From Chloracidobacterium sp. N (GTDB taxonomy: Bacteria; Acidobacteriota; Blastocatellia; Chloracidobacteriales; Chloracidobacteriaceae), in assembly GCF_018304765.1 (NCBI RefSeq), contig NZ_CP072642.1, positions 789,501 through 853,500 on the forward strand: a DNA stretch of 64,000 nt, written 5' to 3'. Under the pieces are notes generated by a model. It ran no database searches. It worked only from the letters and a program-made list of their open reading frames with translations, and was not told the origin of the DNA. This document shows positions 18,857 through 28,262 of the stretch, in pieces (within the stretch, counting starts at the first letter, position 1; each line of letters opens with the position of its first letter). Position numbers and translations under genes: made by a program.

Positions 18857-20335
18857 ATGGTCACGGTGCTCGCGGCGCTTTGGTTTGGCGCCAGCCTGCT
18901 GGCGGGTGAAACCCTCGTCATGCTGGCGGCATTTCTGGTCGTGCTGGGGACGACGGTTGTCATTCACGAGTTTGGCCACTTTGCTGCCGCCAAGTGGCTC
19001 GGCATGAAGGTCGAGATTTTTTCCGTCGGCTTTGGGAAACGCCTGTTCGGTTTTCAGTGGAAAGAAACCGACTACCGGCTTTCCCTGTTGCCACTCGGTG
19101 GTTACGTCAAGATTACCGGCATGGACCCGGAAGAAGAGGCCGCCCGGCAGCGGCATCCTGACGCCTACCTGATGCGCCCGAAATGGCATCAGTTTTTGGT
19201 TCTGGTGGCCGGGCCGGCCATGAATATCGTTCTGGCGCTGGCGATTCCCTTTGTCATCGGGCTGTTTTTCTTCAAGGCGCCGGCCTATCTCAGCCAGCCG
19301 GCGGTGGTGGGCGCGGTGCCGATTGGCTCTTCGGCGGAAGAAGCCGGCATTCAGCCCGGTGATCGCATTGTCAGGTTTGCCGGTATCGAGTCTCCGACCT
19401 GGAGCAAGGTGCGCGATTACACGGCCATCAATGATGGCAAATCCGTCCCCGTGACCATCGAGCGTGGCGGACAACGGCTGGAGTTGACCATCATCCCGAA
19501 AGCCCGGCAGCAGGCCGGAAACACCGTCGGCGACGCCGGGCTGCTGCCCCAGGACATCCCCGCGGCGCTGCCGGTTGTGGCTGCCGTTCAGCCCGGTTCG
19601 CCGGCGGCGCAGGCCGGGCTGCAACCGCAGGACAGGTTGCTGGCGCTGGACGGGCGTCCCATCCCGAACTTTGACTGGTTCAAGCAGTCGCTCCAGGCGT
19701 ATGAAAATCGCCAGGTGGTGCTGACGGTCGAACGCCAGGGCGAGACCCTCACCCTGGCGCTGACCCCCAAGCGCATTGACGGGGAAATCCGCATCGGATT
19801 CGTCCCTGTCCCGCCGCCGCCGCTGCCACTGACGCGCGAGCGCAAATCCCTTCTGGGGGCGGCCCAGCATGCCGTCAACGAAAACATCCGTTTCATTGTG
19901 CTGACCGGTGAAGCCTTCCGGCAGATTTTCCGTGGGGAACGAAAAGTCTCCGACACACTTTCGGGTCCCATTGGGATTGCCAAGGCTTCCGGCGACGCCG
20001 TGAAGTTCGGCGGCCTGGAAGGTCTTTTCTTCATCATGGGACTGCTCAGCCTCAACCTGGGGATTTTCAATCTGCTGCCTATTCCTGTCCTGGATGGGGG
20101 CCACATTTTCCTGCTGGCGCTCGATGCCATGGCGGGCTGGGTTGGCTGGCGGCTGACCGATGATCTCAAGCAGCGTTTCAATCAGGCCGGCTTTGCGGTG
20201 CTGATGTTGTTGATGGTGTTCGTGATGTTCAATGATGTCACCCGTTTCTGGTGGAAGCCCGGCGCGGCCGAGCCGCCGCCACCGCCGCCACCGGCCGTCG
20301 AAAAGCCATCCACTGAGAAAGCGCCACCGCGCTGA
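18857..20335 (+). CDS. rseP: RIP metalloprotease RseP (site-2 protease)
   Basis: This 492-residue protein has the zinc-binding HEFGH motif in its first membrane region, then GGYVKITGM. Two PDZ domains span about residues 145-215 and 225-300. The third metal ligand motif is NLLPIPVLDGGHI in the C-terminal membrane part. It cleaves membrane-spanning anti-sigma factors or signal peptides within the bilayer. A Pro-rich tail ends the protein. The dxr/uppS/cdsA genes often beside rseP are absent; the next gene is rpmH, 160 bp downstream. Confidence 0.93.
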   Translation: MVTVLAALWFGASLLAGETLVMLAAFLVVLGTTVVIHEFGHFAAAKWLGMKVEIFSVGFGKRLFGFQWKETDYRLSLLPLGGYVKITGMDPEEEAARQRHPDAYLMRPKWHQFLVLVAGPAMNIVLALAIPFVIGLFFFKAPAYLSQPAVVGAVPIGSSAEEAGIQPGDRIVRFAGIESPTWSKVRDYTAINDGKSVPVTIERGGQRLELTIIPKARQQAGNTVGDAGLLPQDIPAALPVVAAVQPGSPAAQAGLQPQDRLLALDGRPIPNFDWFKQSLQAYENRQVVLTVERQGETLTLALTPKRIDGEIRIGFVPVPPPPLPLTRERKSLLGAAQHAVNENIRFIVLTGEAFRQIFRGERKVSDTLSGPIGIAKASGDAVKFGGLEGLFFIMGLLSLNLGIFNLLPIPVLDGGHIFLLALDAMAGWVGWRLTDDLKQRFNQAGFAVLMLLMVFVMFNDVTRFWWKPGAAEPPPPPPPAVEKPSTEKAPPR

Positions 20336-20495
20336 GTCTGGGGCGTCCGTCATCTGAGCCGGGTGCGAAGGGAGGCGGTCTGCAAAGGCCGCCGCTTGAC
20401 GCCTGGCGGCCAAAGCCATTACGCTTGCCGACTTTCATTGTGGTTCGGGTGGCAACCGCTGACGGCCGTATTTTCAAAGAAAGGAAGTGATTGGG

Positions 20496-20645
20496 ATGAA
20501 GCGCACATATCAGCCGAATAACCGGAAACGGGCCAAAACGCATGGCTTTCGGGAGCGCATGAAGACCAAGGGTGGGCGCAACGTCCTCAAGCGGCGTCGG
20601 GCAAAAGGGCGCAAGCGTTTGACGGTGAAACACTACGGCTTCTGA
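20496..20645 (+). CDS. rpmH: 50S ribosomal protein L34
   Basis: This 49-codon gene encodes the very basic L34 protein, with [19 protein letters not shown] at its start and the KGRKRLTV core near the end. An AAAGGAAG ribosome binding site precedes the ATG. It opens the rpmH-rnpA-yidD-yidC-khpB cluster, an order widely conserved in bacteria near the replication origin. No dnaA gene or clear DnaA-box cluster is visible upstream; rseP is there instead. Confidence 0.97.
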   Translation: MKRTYQPNNRKRAKTHGFRERMKTKGGRNVLKRRRAKGRKRLTVKHYGF

Positions 20646-20664
20646 CGCAGCGGCGGCCCCTGAT

Positions 20665-21072
20665 GTGACCGATGTCGAACGGCCCGTCGCCCACGTTTCC
20701 TGTCGGTTTACAAAACAGGCGCGCTTACGGACGCCCGGCGAGTTCCAGCGGGTGTATCGCCAGGGCAGACAGTTGCACTCGTCACTGTTTACCATTTTCG
20801 TGGCTCCCAACCGGCTCGGCCGAACGCGCCTGGGCATCACGGCCAGTCGGAAGGTGTCGAAGTCGGCCGTAGTGCGCAATCGGTGCCGGCGCCGGCTGCG
20901 GGAAGTGTTCCGCCGCCAGCAGGCGACGTTGCCGGTCGGCTGGGATATTGTGGTCAACGCCAAGTTCCAACTGACGACGGCAAGCTATGCGCTCATTGAA
21001 CAGGAGTTTACCCGCCTGATGGAAAAGCTTTCCAAACTGGCGGCCGGTGGCGCGGCGGAGCCGGCTGGGTGA
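20665..21072 (+). CDS. rnpA: Ribonuclease P protein component
   Basis: This 135-residue basic protein starts at a GTG 19 bp after rpmH. It carries the RnpA core [29 protein letters not shown] in pieces: the [10 protein letters not shown] strand and the RNR motif helix. It binds the catalytic RNase P RNA and helps it process tRNA 5' leaders. No ATG lies in frame before the conserved F-T-K-Q-A-R-L start, so the GTG start is favoured. Confidence 0.94.
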   Translation: MTDVERPVAHVSCRFTKQARLRTPGEFQRVYRQGRQLHSSLFTIFVAPNRLGRTRLGITASRKVSKSAVVRNRCRRRLREVFRRQQATLPVGWDIVVNAKFQLTTASYALIEQEFTRLMEKLSKLAAGGAAEPAG

Positions 21073-21095
21073 TGTGGATGACCGGCCCCCTGACC

Positions 21096-21124
21096 CCCGC
21101 CAGCTTCCGTCCCGCCAGCTTCCG
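21096..21124. repeat. Two-copy 14-bp direct repeat between rnpA and yidD
   Basis: CCCGCCAGCTTCCG is present at 21096-21109 and again at 21111-21124, separated by one T. It lies in the 92-bp gap upstream of the chosen yidD start and looks like a recent slippage duplication. Confidence 0.7.
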
Positions 21125-21164
21125 GGGAGCAGGTGACTGTCGCCGGCAGCAGGTTGAAACGTCC

Positions 21165-21434
21165 ATGTTGAAGCAAGCGGCCCTGGCGCTGATTCGCCTG
21201 TATCAGCTTTTGATAGCTCCTCTCCTGCCCCCGGTGTGTCGGTTTCAGCCCACCTGTTCGCACTACACCGCCGAGGCCATTGCGCGGTATGGCCTCTTTC
21301 GTGGGGGCTGGCTGGGCGTTTGTCGGCTGGCGCGGTGTCAGCCTTTCTGTCGTGGTGGCTACGATCCGGTCCCCGATTTGACCCCGCGGTCCAGCGCGCC
21401 GGTGGCGTCGCGCACGAAAGGTAGTTCAGGCTGA
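21165..21434 (+). CDS. yidD: Membrane protein insertion efficiency factor YidD
   Basis: This 89-residue protein has the YidD pattern: an N-terminal amphipathic helix ([18 protein letters not shown]), then [32 protein letters not shown] and GGYDPVPD. The start at 21165 fits family length; the open frame reaches back to 21069 through the repeat. The stop overlaps the yidC start as TGATG, indicating translational coupling. The protein assists YidC in membrane insertion. Confidence 0.93.
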   Translation: MLKQAALALIRLYQLLIAPLLPPVCRFQPTCSHYTAEAIARYGLFRGGWLGVCRLARCQPFCRGGYDPVPDLTPRSSAPVASRTKGSSG

Positions 21435-23308
21435 TGGAAAAGTCTCGCATTGCACTCGCCTTTGCGCTGTCACTGGCAGTGATGCTGGTCTGGCAGTATT
21501 TCTTTGCGCCGCCCCCGCCGCCCCCCGGCGATGCGGCGGCTCCGGTGGCAGCCGGGCGGTCGGCGGCGTCTGAATCGCCAGTGACCACCGGCGAAGCGTC
21601 TCCGGCCGCGCCTTCTGAACTGACCCCCACCGATGCCCCGGCGCGTGACATCACCGTTGAGACGCCCCTGTGGCGCGCCACCTTTTCCAACCGGGGCGGG
21701 GTCCTGACCCGGTTCGTGCTCAAGGCGTTGCCCAACGGGCGCGCGCTCCGCGCAAGCGATGGCAAGTCGGAACTGGAAGTGCTGACCACGACTTCCCGCC
21801 GGGGTGATCCCGGTGCGCCGACGACCGAACTCGGCGCGGCCTTTGAGCTGATTGCCACCGGGCAGGACGAGTTGACCGCGTTCTTCAACCAGAGTCGCTA
21901 CCAGGTCGAAGGTGCTGTCACGGAAGCCCTGTCCGTGGGCGACGGCGAGACGGCCACCCTGACCTTCGGGCTTAGCACGGCCCAGGGCTACCAGATCGTC
22001 AAGCAGTATGTCATTCGGGGCGGGCGTTATGACTTCGACTTTCTGGCCGATGTGCAAAAGGATGGCGCGCCGGTGCCGGTCATGTTTCGTCTGGGGCCGA
22101 ATTTTGGCGACCAGGTGTTTGCCGAGTATGACGGCTACACGCACACGCCACCCCACGCCGTGACGGTCATCGGCGGAAATGCCACCTTCACGCCGTTCAC
22201 TTCGGTGGATGCGACACCGCCCGGCGCGGGCAAACCCGCCTACCTGACCAAGCCCAATACGGCCTGGTGCGCACTGACCGATCACTACTTTGCCTTCACG
22301 GCCATTCCGCCGCAGCCCGGCACGGTGCAGCTCAGCCGACGGGATGCCGTGACGCGCTTTCAGGGACGCGATGTCAAGCGGGAATACGTCTTTCTGGATG
22401 TGCCGACGGTCAATGCCGCAGCCAATATCATTTACATCGGCCCGAAGGATCGGACGTACCTGGCTTCCGTAAGCCGGCTTCTCAAAACGGAGCGCAACCT
22501 CGATGTGGACCTGCGCGAACTCAACGACTACGGCTGGCTGGCCTTTTTTGTGCGGCCGCTCATCCCGGCGCTGGACTGGCTGCTCCGGTTTTTCTATGCG
22601 CAAACCCAGAACTACGGCTGGGCCATTGTGCTGCTGACCTTTGTCGTCAACATGCTGTTGTTTCCGCTGCGCTGGAAAACGGCCGTGTCGTTTCGCAAGG
22701 CGGCCGTCCATGCCCCGCGTCACAAGGAGTTGGCCGAACGGCTCAAGCAGTTGCAGGCGCAGAAAGTCAAAATGGACGACCCGCGCATGGTGGAGTTACA
22801 GCGCGAGCAGATTCAGCTTATGAAGGAAAGCCTGCCTATCATGGGCTGCCTGCCGATTCTGTTGCAGTTGCCGATTTTCGTCGCCATTTACGTCTATCTT
22901 CAGCTTTCGGTTGACCTGCGCCAGGCCGCGTTCATCGGCTGGCTCACGGATTTGTCCATGCCTGACCCGTGGCATGTCCTGCCGGTCGTGCTGTGTGTGA
23001 CCCAGATTGGGCAGAGTTACCTGATGCCACAGCCGCCGGGGCCTGAAGACCCGGCGCTGGCGATGCAGCGCAAGATCATTGTGTGGGTGATGCCGATTCT
23101 GTTTGCGGCGCTGTTTTTCTGGAGTGCGCCCAGCGGGCTGGTGGTGTACTGGATGGCCGGAAATATCATCGGCATCACGCAACAACTCATCATCAACCGC
23201 ATGCTGCCGCCCATTCCTGCTGCCAGCCCGTCCCCAGGGGGCGCGGCCGATGCGTCAGCCGCCGATGGAAAGGATAAAAAGAAGAAATTCAACCCACGTC
23301 CAGCCTAG
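21434..23308 (+). CDS. yidC: Membrane protein insertase YidC (long Gram-negative form)
   Basis: This 624-residue protein has an N-terminal anchor (about residues 5-25) and a Pro/Ala-rich linker. A large periplasmic beta-sandwich domain spans about residues 65-350, and the C-terminal five-helix insertase core follows. The core contains YAQTQNYGWAIVLLTFVVN, the cytoplasmic hairpin with ERLKQLQAQKVKMDDPRM, LPIMGCLPILLQLPIF and APSGLVVYW. It inserts and folds inner-membrane proteins, alone or with SecYEG. The C-terminus is Lys-rich (KDKKKKFNPR), as in ribosome-interacting homologues. Confidence 0.96.
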   Translation: MEKSRIALAFALSLAVMLVWQYFFAPPPPPPGDAAAPVAAGRSAASESPVTTGEASPAAPSELTPTDAPARDITVETPLWRATFSNRGGVLTRFVLKALPNGRALRASDGKSELEVLTTTSRRGDPGAPTTELGAAFELIATGQDELTAFFNQSRYQVEGAVTEALSVGDGETATLTFGLSTAQGYQIVKQYVIRGGRYDFDFLADVQKDGAPVPVMFRLGPNFGDQVFAEYDGYTHTPPHAVTVIGGNATFTPFTSVDATPPGAGKPAYLTKPNTAWCALTDHYFAFTAIPPQPGTVQLSRRDAVTRFQGRDVKREYVFLDVPTVNAAANIIYIGPKDRTYLASVSRLLKTERNLDVDLRELNDYGWLAFFVRPLIPALDWLLRFFYAQTQNYGWAIVLLTFVVNMLLFPLRWKTAVSFRKAAVHAPRHKELAERLKQLQAQKVKMDDPRMVELQREQIQLMKESLPIMGCLPILLQLPIFVAIYVYLQLSVDLRQAAFIGWLTDLSMPDPWHVLPVVLCVTQIGQSYLMPQPPGPEDPALAMQRKIIVWVMPILFAALFFWSAPSGLVVYWMAGNIIGITQQLIINRMLPPIPAASPSPGGAADASAADGKDKKKKFNPRPA

Positions 23309-23373
23309 TCGGTTCCGGTAGCTGCACCTTGCCTGGCAGTGTTACCGGGTGGGCGTGAGGTTGGGTAGATGCC

Positions 23374-23871
23374 ATGCCGATGTCCGATGCACTTTTGTCT
23401 GAACTGACCCCCGTTCGGGATGACGACAGTCTGACCCCGCTCCTGCACGATTTCCTCACCAGGGTCATCCGCCACAGCGCATGGCGGATGACGTTCACGA
23501 TCAGCGAGCAGACCGGTGTCTGGCAGGTGAACTTTGTCGGTGAAGATGCCGGTCTGTTGCTGGCCCGTGGGGGGGAAGTCCTTCATGCGCTGGAGCACCT
23601 GCTGGAGCGCGTCGTGAATCATCACGCGCCGGGGCGGTGGGCGGTACGTCTCGATGCCAATGGCTACCGCGCCAACCGTGAACGGGAACTGGTGCTGATG
23701 GCGCGGACAGCGGCCGAGCAGGTCAAAAAGTATCGTCAGCCATTCACCTTCAGCGCCCTGAATGCCGCCGAGCGCCGGATCATTCACCTGACGCTGGCCA
23801 CGGAGCCGGGCGTGCGAACGGAAAGCATCGGTCATGGAGACGACCGCAAAGTGGTTGTCCATCCGGTATAA
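23374..23871 (+). CDS. KhpB/Jag-like KH-R3H RNA-binding protein, short form
   Basis: This 165-residue protein lies directly after yidC, the usual place of jag/khpB. It has a KH-like segment (VNFVGEDAGLLLARGGEVLHALEHLLERV) read in two halves, then an R3H segment (FSALNAAERRIIHLTLA). The Jag-N domain is missing. The KH GxxG loop reads ARGG, so its first Gly is Ala. Alternative starts are ATG 23374 and ATG 23380. The family binds RNA and affects cell elongation and division. Confidence 0.78.
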   Translation: MPMSDALLSELTPVRDDDSLTPLLHDFLTRVIRHSAWRMTFTISEQTGVWQVNFVGEDAGLLLARGGEVLHALEHLLERVVNHHAPGRWAVRLDANGYRANRERELVLMARTAAEQVKKYRQPFTFSALNAAERRIIHLTLATEPGVRTESIGHGDDRKVVVHPV

Positions 23872-23898
23872 CCACGGCCGACCCGAGGACAACCTTTC

Positions 23899-24870
23899 GT
23901 GAAAACGGGAGCCGTGCGTTGGAAAATTCTCATCCTGCTATGGTTGGGCGCGCTGCTGACCGGCGGCTGCCTGACCTCGCGCGTGGCTCTGCCACGGCTG
24001 CTGCCGCTCAATCCACCGGTGACTGCCGAAGACCTGGTCGGGCGCATTGCCTACCTTCAACAGGTGCAGGCGGTGCGGACGGCCGTCCAGTTGCAGTTTG
24101 TGGACTATCGGGATTCGACACGCGGCGTCGGCAAAGCCTATCCTTCAGCCAGCGGGGCGCTGGTGCTGCGGCGTCCACAGAGCATTCGCTTACAGGTGCA
24201 GGCGTCGTTGCTGGGTTCGCTGGCGGATATGACCTCGGATGGGCAGCAGTTTACGGTCGCCGTGTTTTATCCCACCGACCGGCAGGCTTTCATTCGCGGT
24301 TCCAATACCAGGACCTACGAGGTGAAGGTTTCGGATGGAAAACAGGCGCGTGATGTGAGTGCCTTTGCCAGCCTGCGTCCGCAGCACCTCTCCATGCCGC
24401 TGCTGCCGCCACCCATCCCGCCGGCTTCGCCGGACATCAGTTGGTCGGTGTTTGAGACGCGCCGGGATGAGAGCGTCATGACGGATGCGCGGCCGGAGTG
24501 GGTGACACGCACCTACTATCTCCTCTATGTTGCGCAGCGCGAGCCGGCGGGCGAGCCGGCGGGGACGTGGCGTCCGCGCTTTGCCTATTGGTTTGACCGG
24601 ACCCAGCCGGGAACGCCATTGACACGGCTCGAAGTTTTTGAAGAAAACGGGGACCTCGGCACCATTTCGGATTTTGGCGGATATACTACGAATGGTGGAA
24701 CGCCCCGGCTGCTCCCGGAGTGGGTTCGGATTATGCGCCCGGCGGAAGGCTATGCCCTGCGGGTGGTGTTTCAGTCCCCGGAAATCAACCCGACCTCGCT
24801 GCCGGAGGATGTTTTCACCCTGACCAATGACCGCAACCTGAAAGTCGTGGACCTCGATGCCCAGCCCTGA
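23899..24870 (+). CDS. Outer-membrane lipoprotein with LolB/LolA-like fold (DUF4292-like)
   Basis: This 323-residue protein starts at GTG and has a classic lipoprotein signal: [16 protein letters not shown], with the lipobox Cys at about residue 24. The body has the beta-rich spacing of LolA/LolB-type proteins, including [35 protein letters not shown] and a final VFTLTND. Asn/Leu residues after the Cys do not match an inner-membrane Asp+2 signal. It overlaps the ABC ATPase start by 14 bp. A lipoprotein acceptor or lipid-binding role is inferred. Confidence 0.7.
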   Translation: MKTGAVRWKILILLWLGALLTGGCLTSRVALPRLLPLNPPVTAEDLVGRIAYLQQVQAVRTAVQLQFVDYRDSTRGVGKAYPSASGALVLRRPQSIRLQVQASLLGSLADMTSDGQQFTVAVFYPTDRQAFIRGSNTRTYEVKVSDGKQARDVSAFASLRPQHLSMPLLPPPIPPASPDISWSVFETRRDESVMTDARPEWVTRTYYLLYVAQREPAGEPAGTWRPRFAYWFDRTQPGTPLTRLEVFEENGDLGTISDFGGYTTNGGTPRLLPEWVRIMRPAEGYALRVVFQSPEINPTSLPEDVFTLTNDRNLKVVDLDAQP

Positions 24871-25606
24871 CCCCCTGCCCAGTATGACCACTGCTCTGAC
24901 CGACACGGCGACGGCTCCGGTTCTCGTCGCGGCGCAGTCCCTCACCATGGTCTATAAGGTGGGACGGGTTGCCGTGCGGGCGCTGGACGAGGTGAGTTTC
25001 ACTGTCCGGCCCGGCGAGTTTGTGTCCATCATCGGGCAATCGGGGTCAGGGAAGTCCACCCTGCTGCATATTCTGGGCGGTTTGCTCAAGCCGACGGGTG
25101 GTGCGGTCATCCTGGACGGGCAGGACCTGGCGGCCGTCAGCGATCAGGAACGAACGGCCATCCGCCGGCAGAAGATTGGCATCGTGTTCCAGCGTTTCAA
25201 CCTGTTTCCAACCCTTTCCGCCGAAGGCAACCTGCGTCTGGCCGAGCAGATTCGCGGGGTCAACGGGCAGGACCCGGCCCATCGCCGCGAGTTGCTCCGG
25301 TTGCTCAACCTCGAACAGCGCCTGCACCACAAACCGCTGGAGCTGTCCGGGGGCGAACAGCAGCGGGTGGCCGTGGCGCGGGCCCTCATCAATCGTCCCA
25401 AGTTGCTGTTGGCGGATGAGCCGACCGGCAACCTCGACAGCGAAAACTCCCGCATCGTGCTCGACATGCTGCGGCAGCTCAACCAGGAACTGCACCAGAC
25501 GGTCATCATGATTACCCACAACCCGGAAGCGGCGGCCATCGGCACGCGCATCATTTCGATGCGGGATGGGAAAATCATCGCCGACCAGCCCAATAACCCC
25601 CGATGA
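24857..25606 (+). CDS. LolD/MacB-type ABC transporter ATP-binding protein
   Basis: This 249-residue ATPase has all motifs: Walker [10 protein letters not shown], the Q-loop [12 protein letters not shown], the signature [15 protein letters not shown], Walker [14 protein letters not shown] and the H-loop MITHNPE. The NLDSE and LFPTL details place it in the LolD/MacB/FtsE group. Its start overlaps the lipoprotein gene by 14 bp; ATG 24884 is an alternative start without that overlap. No permease gene is adjacent, only a small membrane protein. Confidence 0.92.
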   Translation: MPSPDPLPSMTTALTDTATAPVLVAAQSLTMVYKVGRVAVRALDEVSFTVRPGEFVSIIGQSGSGKSTLLHILGGLLKPTGGAVILDGQDLAAVSDQERTAIRRQKIGIVFQRFNLFPTLSAEGNLRLAEQIRGVNGQDPAHRRELLRLLNLEQRLHHKPLELSGGEQQRVAVARALINRPKLLLADEPTGNLDSENSRIVLDMLRQLNQELHQTVIMITHNPEAAAIGTRIISMRDGKIIADQPNNPR

Positions 25607-25962
25607 ACCGGCTCTTTCGCGGCATCAAAGCGGCTGTCCTGTGGAACTATGAGCGTGGCTCGTGGCAGTACGACGTGCTGTGCTGCCTCATTCTGGCCTT
25701 CATTTTCCTGATTCCATCGAGCTGGTTCGATGAGCGTCCCGTGACGCGCCGCCAGGCGGCCGCCCGGCTGGGCAACATTGGAAACCCGGAGTTCATCAGC
25801 ATGGCGGAACTCGGTCAGTTCCCGCCCACGACGACGTTGCAGGTCGCGCTTGAACAGGCTGGTGCGGCACGCTTGAAGCGTCCCGTACGGGTACAACACT
25901 TCGAGCATGTCAACGATGTGTCCGGGCGCCAGATTGCCGGGTATCACGTCTGGTTCGAGTGA
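25603..25962 (+). CDS. Small single-TM protein of unknown function
   Basis: This 119-residue protein overlaps the ATPase stop by 4 bp (ATGA). It has a basic, aromatic N-terminus ([15 protein letters not shown]), one strong hydrophobic helix ([14 protein letters not shown], about residues 28-43) and a soluble C-terminus of about 75 residues. I recognise no family. Coupling to the ABC ATPase suggests that it works with the exporter or the lipoprotein-sorting genes around it. Confidence 0.7.
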   Translation: MNRLFRGIKAAVLWNYERGSWQYDVLCCLILAFIFLIPSSWFDERPVTRRQAAARLGNIGNPEFISMAELGQFPPTTTLQVALEQAGAARLKRPVRVQHFEHVNDVSGRQIAGYHVWFE

Positions 25963-26082
25963 GCGCCGGACACCGCTGCATCAATTTCGGCGACATCTTC
26001 CGGTTTAAGCGTGAGTCCGGCGGCGGATATGCGATAGCATGGGCGTTTGTCATCCTTCAGCCACAATGGAGCAGGGCATTAC

Positions 26083-26775
26083 ATGAGAGAACGACGGCGA
26101 CGATGGATTATGGGCGGGCTGCTGTCCCTGATGGGACTTCTGTGCACGGGGCTTCCGGGCAGCGCGCGACCCGGTGGTGTGGACCTTCAGACGGTCATTC
26201 GGAATCTGCAGGCGGCGAGTCAGCGGCTCAGTGGCCTGCGCGCCACGGTGGTGCACCAGCGGGTCAACTCACAACTTGGCGTCCGCGAGCCACAGCAGGT
26301 GGGCACGCTGCGTTTCAGCACGGGGGGCAATGTCCGGCGGCTGCGGATTGATTACACCGAGCCGCAGTCGAAGACCGTCGTCGTCAACGGCAATGAGGCC
26401 ATTCTGATTGAACCGGCGCTCAATCAGGCTTTCGTCAGCACGACCAACGAGATTGCCAAGAAAACGGCCTCGACCAGTCTGCTGACCGTCCTGACGGATG
26501 CACGGCAGCTTTCCGAAAACTTTGACGTGGCGCTCGAAGGTGAGGAAACCCTCGACGGGCAGCCCACGACGAAACTGCTGCTGCGTCCAAAGAGCAAAAG
26601 CCAGTACACGCGCCTCGAAGTCTGGGTGTCGCACCAGAACTGGCTGCCCGTCAAACAGGTGCTGCATACCCGGAGTGACTACACCACGATCCTGCTGAGC
26701 AACATCCGCTTGCAGTCCATCCCGGAATCCAGCTTCAAGGTGGACTACAGCAAATACAAGGTCATCCGGGGCTAG
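26083..26775 (+). CDS. Periplasmic LolA-like lipoprotein carrier protein
   Basis: This 230-residue protein has a signal peptide (RERRRRWIMGGLLSLMGLLCTGLPGSA). The LolA-type core begins with a DLQTVIRNLQAASQRLSGLRA helix and continues with beta strands such as GTLRFSTGGNVRRLRIDYTEPQ and TVVVNGNEAILIEPAL. The ATG at 26083 follows a GGAGCAGG ribosome binding site by about 7 nt and is preferred over a TTG at 26047. LolA carries lipoproteins from the LolCDE exporter to the outer membrane. This fits the neighbouring LolD-like ATPase and LolB-like lipoprotein. Confidence 0.82.
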   Translation: MRERRRRWIMGGLLSLMGLLCTGLPGSARPGGVDLQTVIRNLQAASQRLSGLRATVVHQRVNSQLGVREPQQVGTLRFSTGGNVRRLRIDYTEPQSKTVVVNGNEAILIEPALNQAFVSTTNEIAKKTASTSLLTVLTDARQLSENFDVALEGEETLDGQPTTKLLLRPKSKSQYTRLEVWVSHQNWLPVKQVLHTRSDYTTILLSNIRLQSIPESSFKVDYSKYKVIRG

Positions 26776-26810
26776 GGTGGGCGGTGACGGGGGCACCTGG
26801 CCGTGAGCGG

Positions 26811-28169
26811 TCAGAGCCGTCCGCGCGTTTTGACCTCGAGGTAGCGGTTGACCAGGGCAACCGAGAGCTGTCCGGTCGGCACGTCCAGCGCCAGTCCGCC
26901 GAGTTCGACAATGCGGTTCAGGGCCTGTTCGCGTTGGGTGAGGAGTTCTTCGGCCACCGACTGGGCATAGACCTCATCGAGTGATGTCGGCGGCGGTTTG
27001 ACGAAGGCGCGCAGGTCACGGTCGCCGATGGTGACAATGAGCGGCAGGTGACGTGGAATGAGCGCCGCCGTATGCGCCAGCAGGTCGGCCGAGGCATCCG
27101 CATCCACGACATCGGTCAGCAGGACAACCAGCGACCGCTTCCGGCAGTGGCGTCCCAGATGGGCAAAGGCCCGCGCATAGGACGGTTCAATCATCTGCGG
27201 CTGTACGTCGTGCAGGTGCTCCAAGATAACCCCCAGTTGACTGGCGCCGGGCCGCGGCGGCAGGAAGTCATCCACCCGGCGGGTGAAGGTCAGCAGCCCG
27301 ACCTGGTCGCCGCCGGCCACGGCGACGTAAGCCAGCGCCAGCGCCGCATTGACGGCATAATCGAGTTTGGTCAGGTCGCCAAGGCGGGCGGTCATCAGGC
27401 GGCCGCAGTCCAGCATCAGCAGGATGCTCTGGCTGCGCTCGATCTGGTACTGCCGCGTGACCAGCTTGCCCCGCCGGGCCGAAGCGGCCCACGCCACATG
27501 GCGCAGTTCGTCGCCGATGACAAACTCCCGCAACGACTCGAACTCACGACCCTGCCCACGCAGTCGCTGCCGACGCTCGCCCTGGCGGCCCATGCGATAG
27601 GCTTCGATGACCTGCCGCTGTGCGGCGCGAAAGTCGGGGTACACTTTGACCGATTCCACAGCCGGAACGGATGTCTGCCGCCAGACGAGGCCCCACGGAC
27701 TGTGCAGCCGCACCGCGATGTTGCCAAACTCAAAGCGCCCGCGCGCCGGCGCCAGCAGCTCATAGTGCAGCGTCGCCGTTCCCCGTGGGGGAACCGTAAA
27801 CTGTCCCTCCCGTTTCGGCGTCTGCATCTGGGGGGGCGGTTCATCCTTGACCCACAGCGTCAGCGGAGCCGGGCGGTGGTTCTGGACTTCAATGGTGACG
27901 CCATTGCCACTGCCAATGGCAAAGCGTTCCGCACACCGGCGGCGAAGGGTGAAGCTTCCCCGAAGAGGCGTCCGGGCCGCGTCGAGCAGGGCCAGGCCGA
28001 GCAGGGCCACATCGAACGCGCCCCCGACCCACAGGAAAGACGGATGGCTCCACCCCAGTGAGAAGAGAACCAACCCCCCGGCAAAGGCCATGAGAAACCG
28101 GGCGGTGAAGACAATGTTCAGGGTGCTGTACGACACCAGAGCAGGTGTTTTTTCCACGTGCGGAACCAT
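26811..28169 (-). CDS. DUF58 domain protein with vWA-like fold
   Basis: This 452-residue protein has two N-terminal transmembrane helices (about residues 22-60), a beta-rich region, and the DUF58 signature GREFESLREFVIGDELRHVAWAASARRGKLVTRQY in segments. A von Willebrand A-like region follows (ILLMLDCGRLM, LVVLLTDVVDADAS). DUF58 proteins usually accompany MoxR AAA+ ATPases and transglutaminase proteins, but no moxR gene is nearby. Its start region abuts the divergent O-antigen-ligase-like gene. Confidence 0.88.
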   Translation of the reverse strand: MVPHVEKTPALVSYSTLNIVFTARFLMAFAGGLVLFSLGWSHPSFLWVGGAFDVALLGLALLDAARTPLRGSFTLRRRCAERFAIGSGNGVTIEVQNHRPAPLTLWVKDEPPPQMQTPKREGQFTVPPRGTATLHYELLAPARGRFEFGNIAVRLHSPWGLVWRQTSVPAVESVKVYPDFRAAQRQVIEAYRMGRQGERRQRLRGQGREFESLREFVIGDELRHVAWAASARRGKLVTRQYQIERSQSILLMLDCGRLMTARLGDLTKLDYAVNAALALAYVAVAGGDQVGLLTFTRRVDDFLPPRPGASQLGVILEHLHDVQPQMIEPSYARAFAHLGRHCRKRSLVVLLTDVVDADASADLLAHTAALIPRHLPLIVTIGDRDLRAFVKPPPTSLDEVYAQSVAEELLTQREQALNRIVELGGLALDVPTGQLSVALVNRYLEVKTRGRL

Positions 28170-28262
28170 AGTATCCCGCCGCTACGGACACAACCGCCGT
28201 GTGGTCGGTCAAGCGCTGCCTCGGCCGGTGGTGACTTTGAGGACAGGTGTGAAAAAGCTGGC

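Noticed and set aside
20336-20495. Possible replication origin upstream of rpmH
   Set aside because: Gene order rpmH-rnpA-yidD-yidC suggests origin proximity, but no DnaA-box cluster or AT-rich unwinding element and no dnaA gene is visible.
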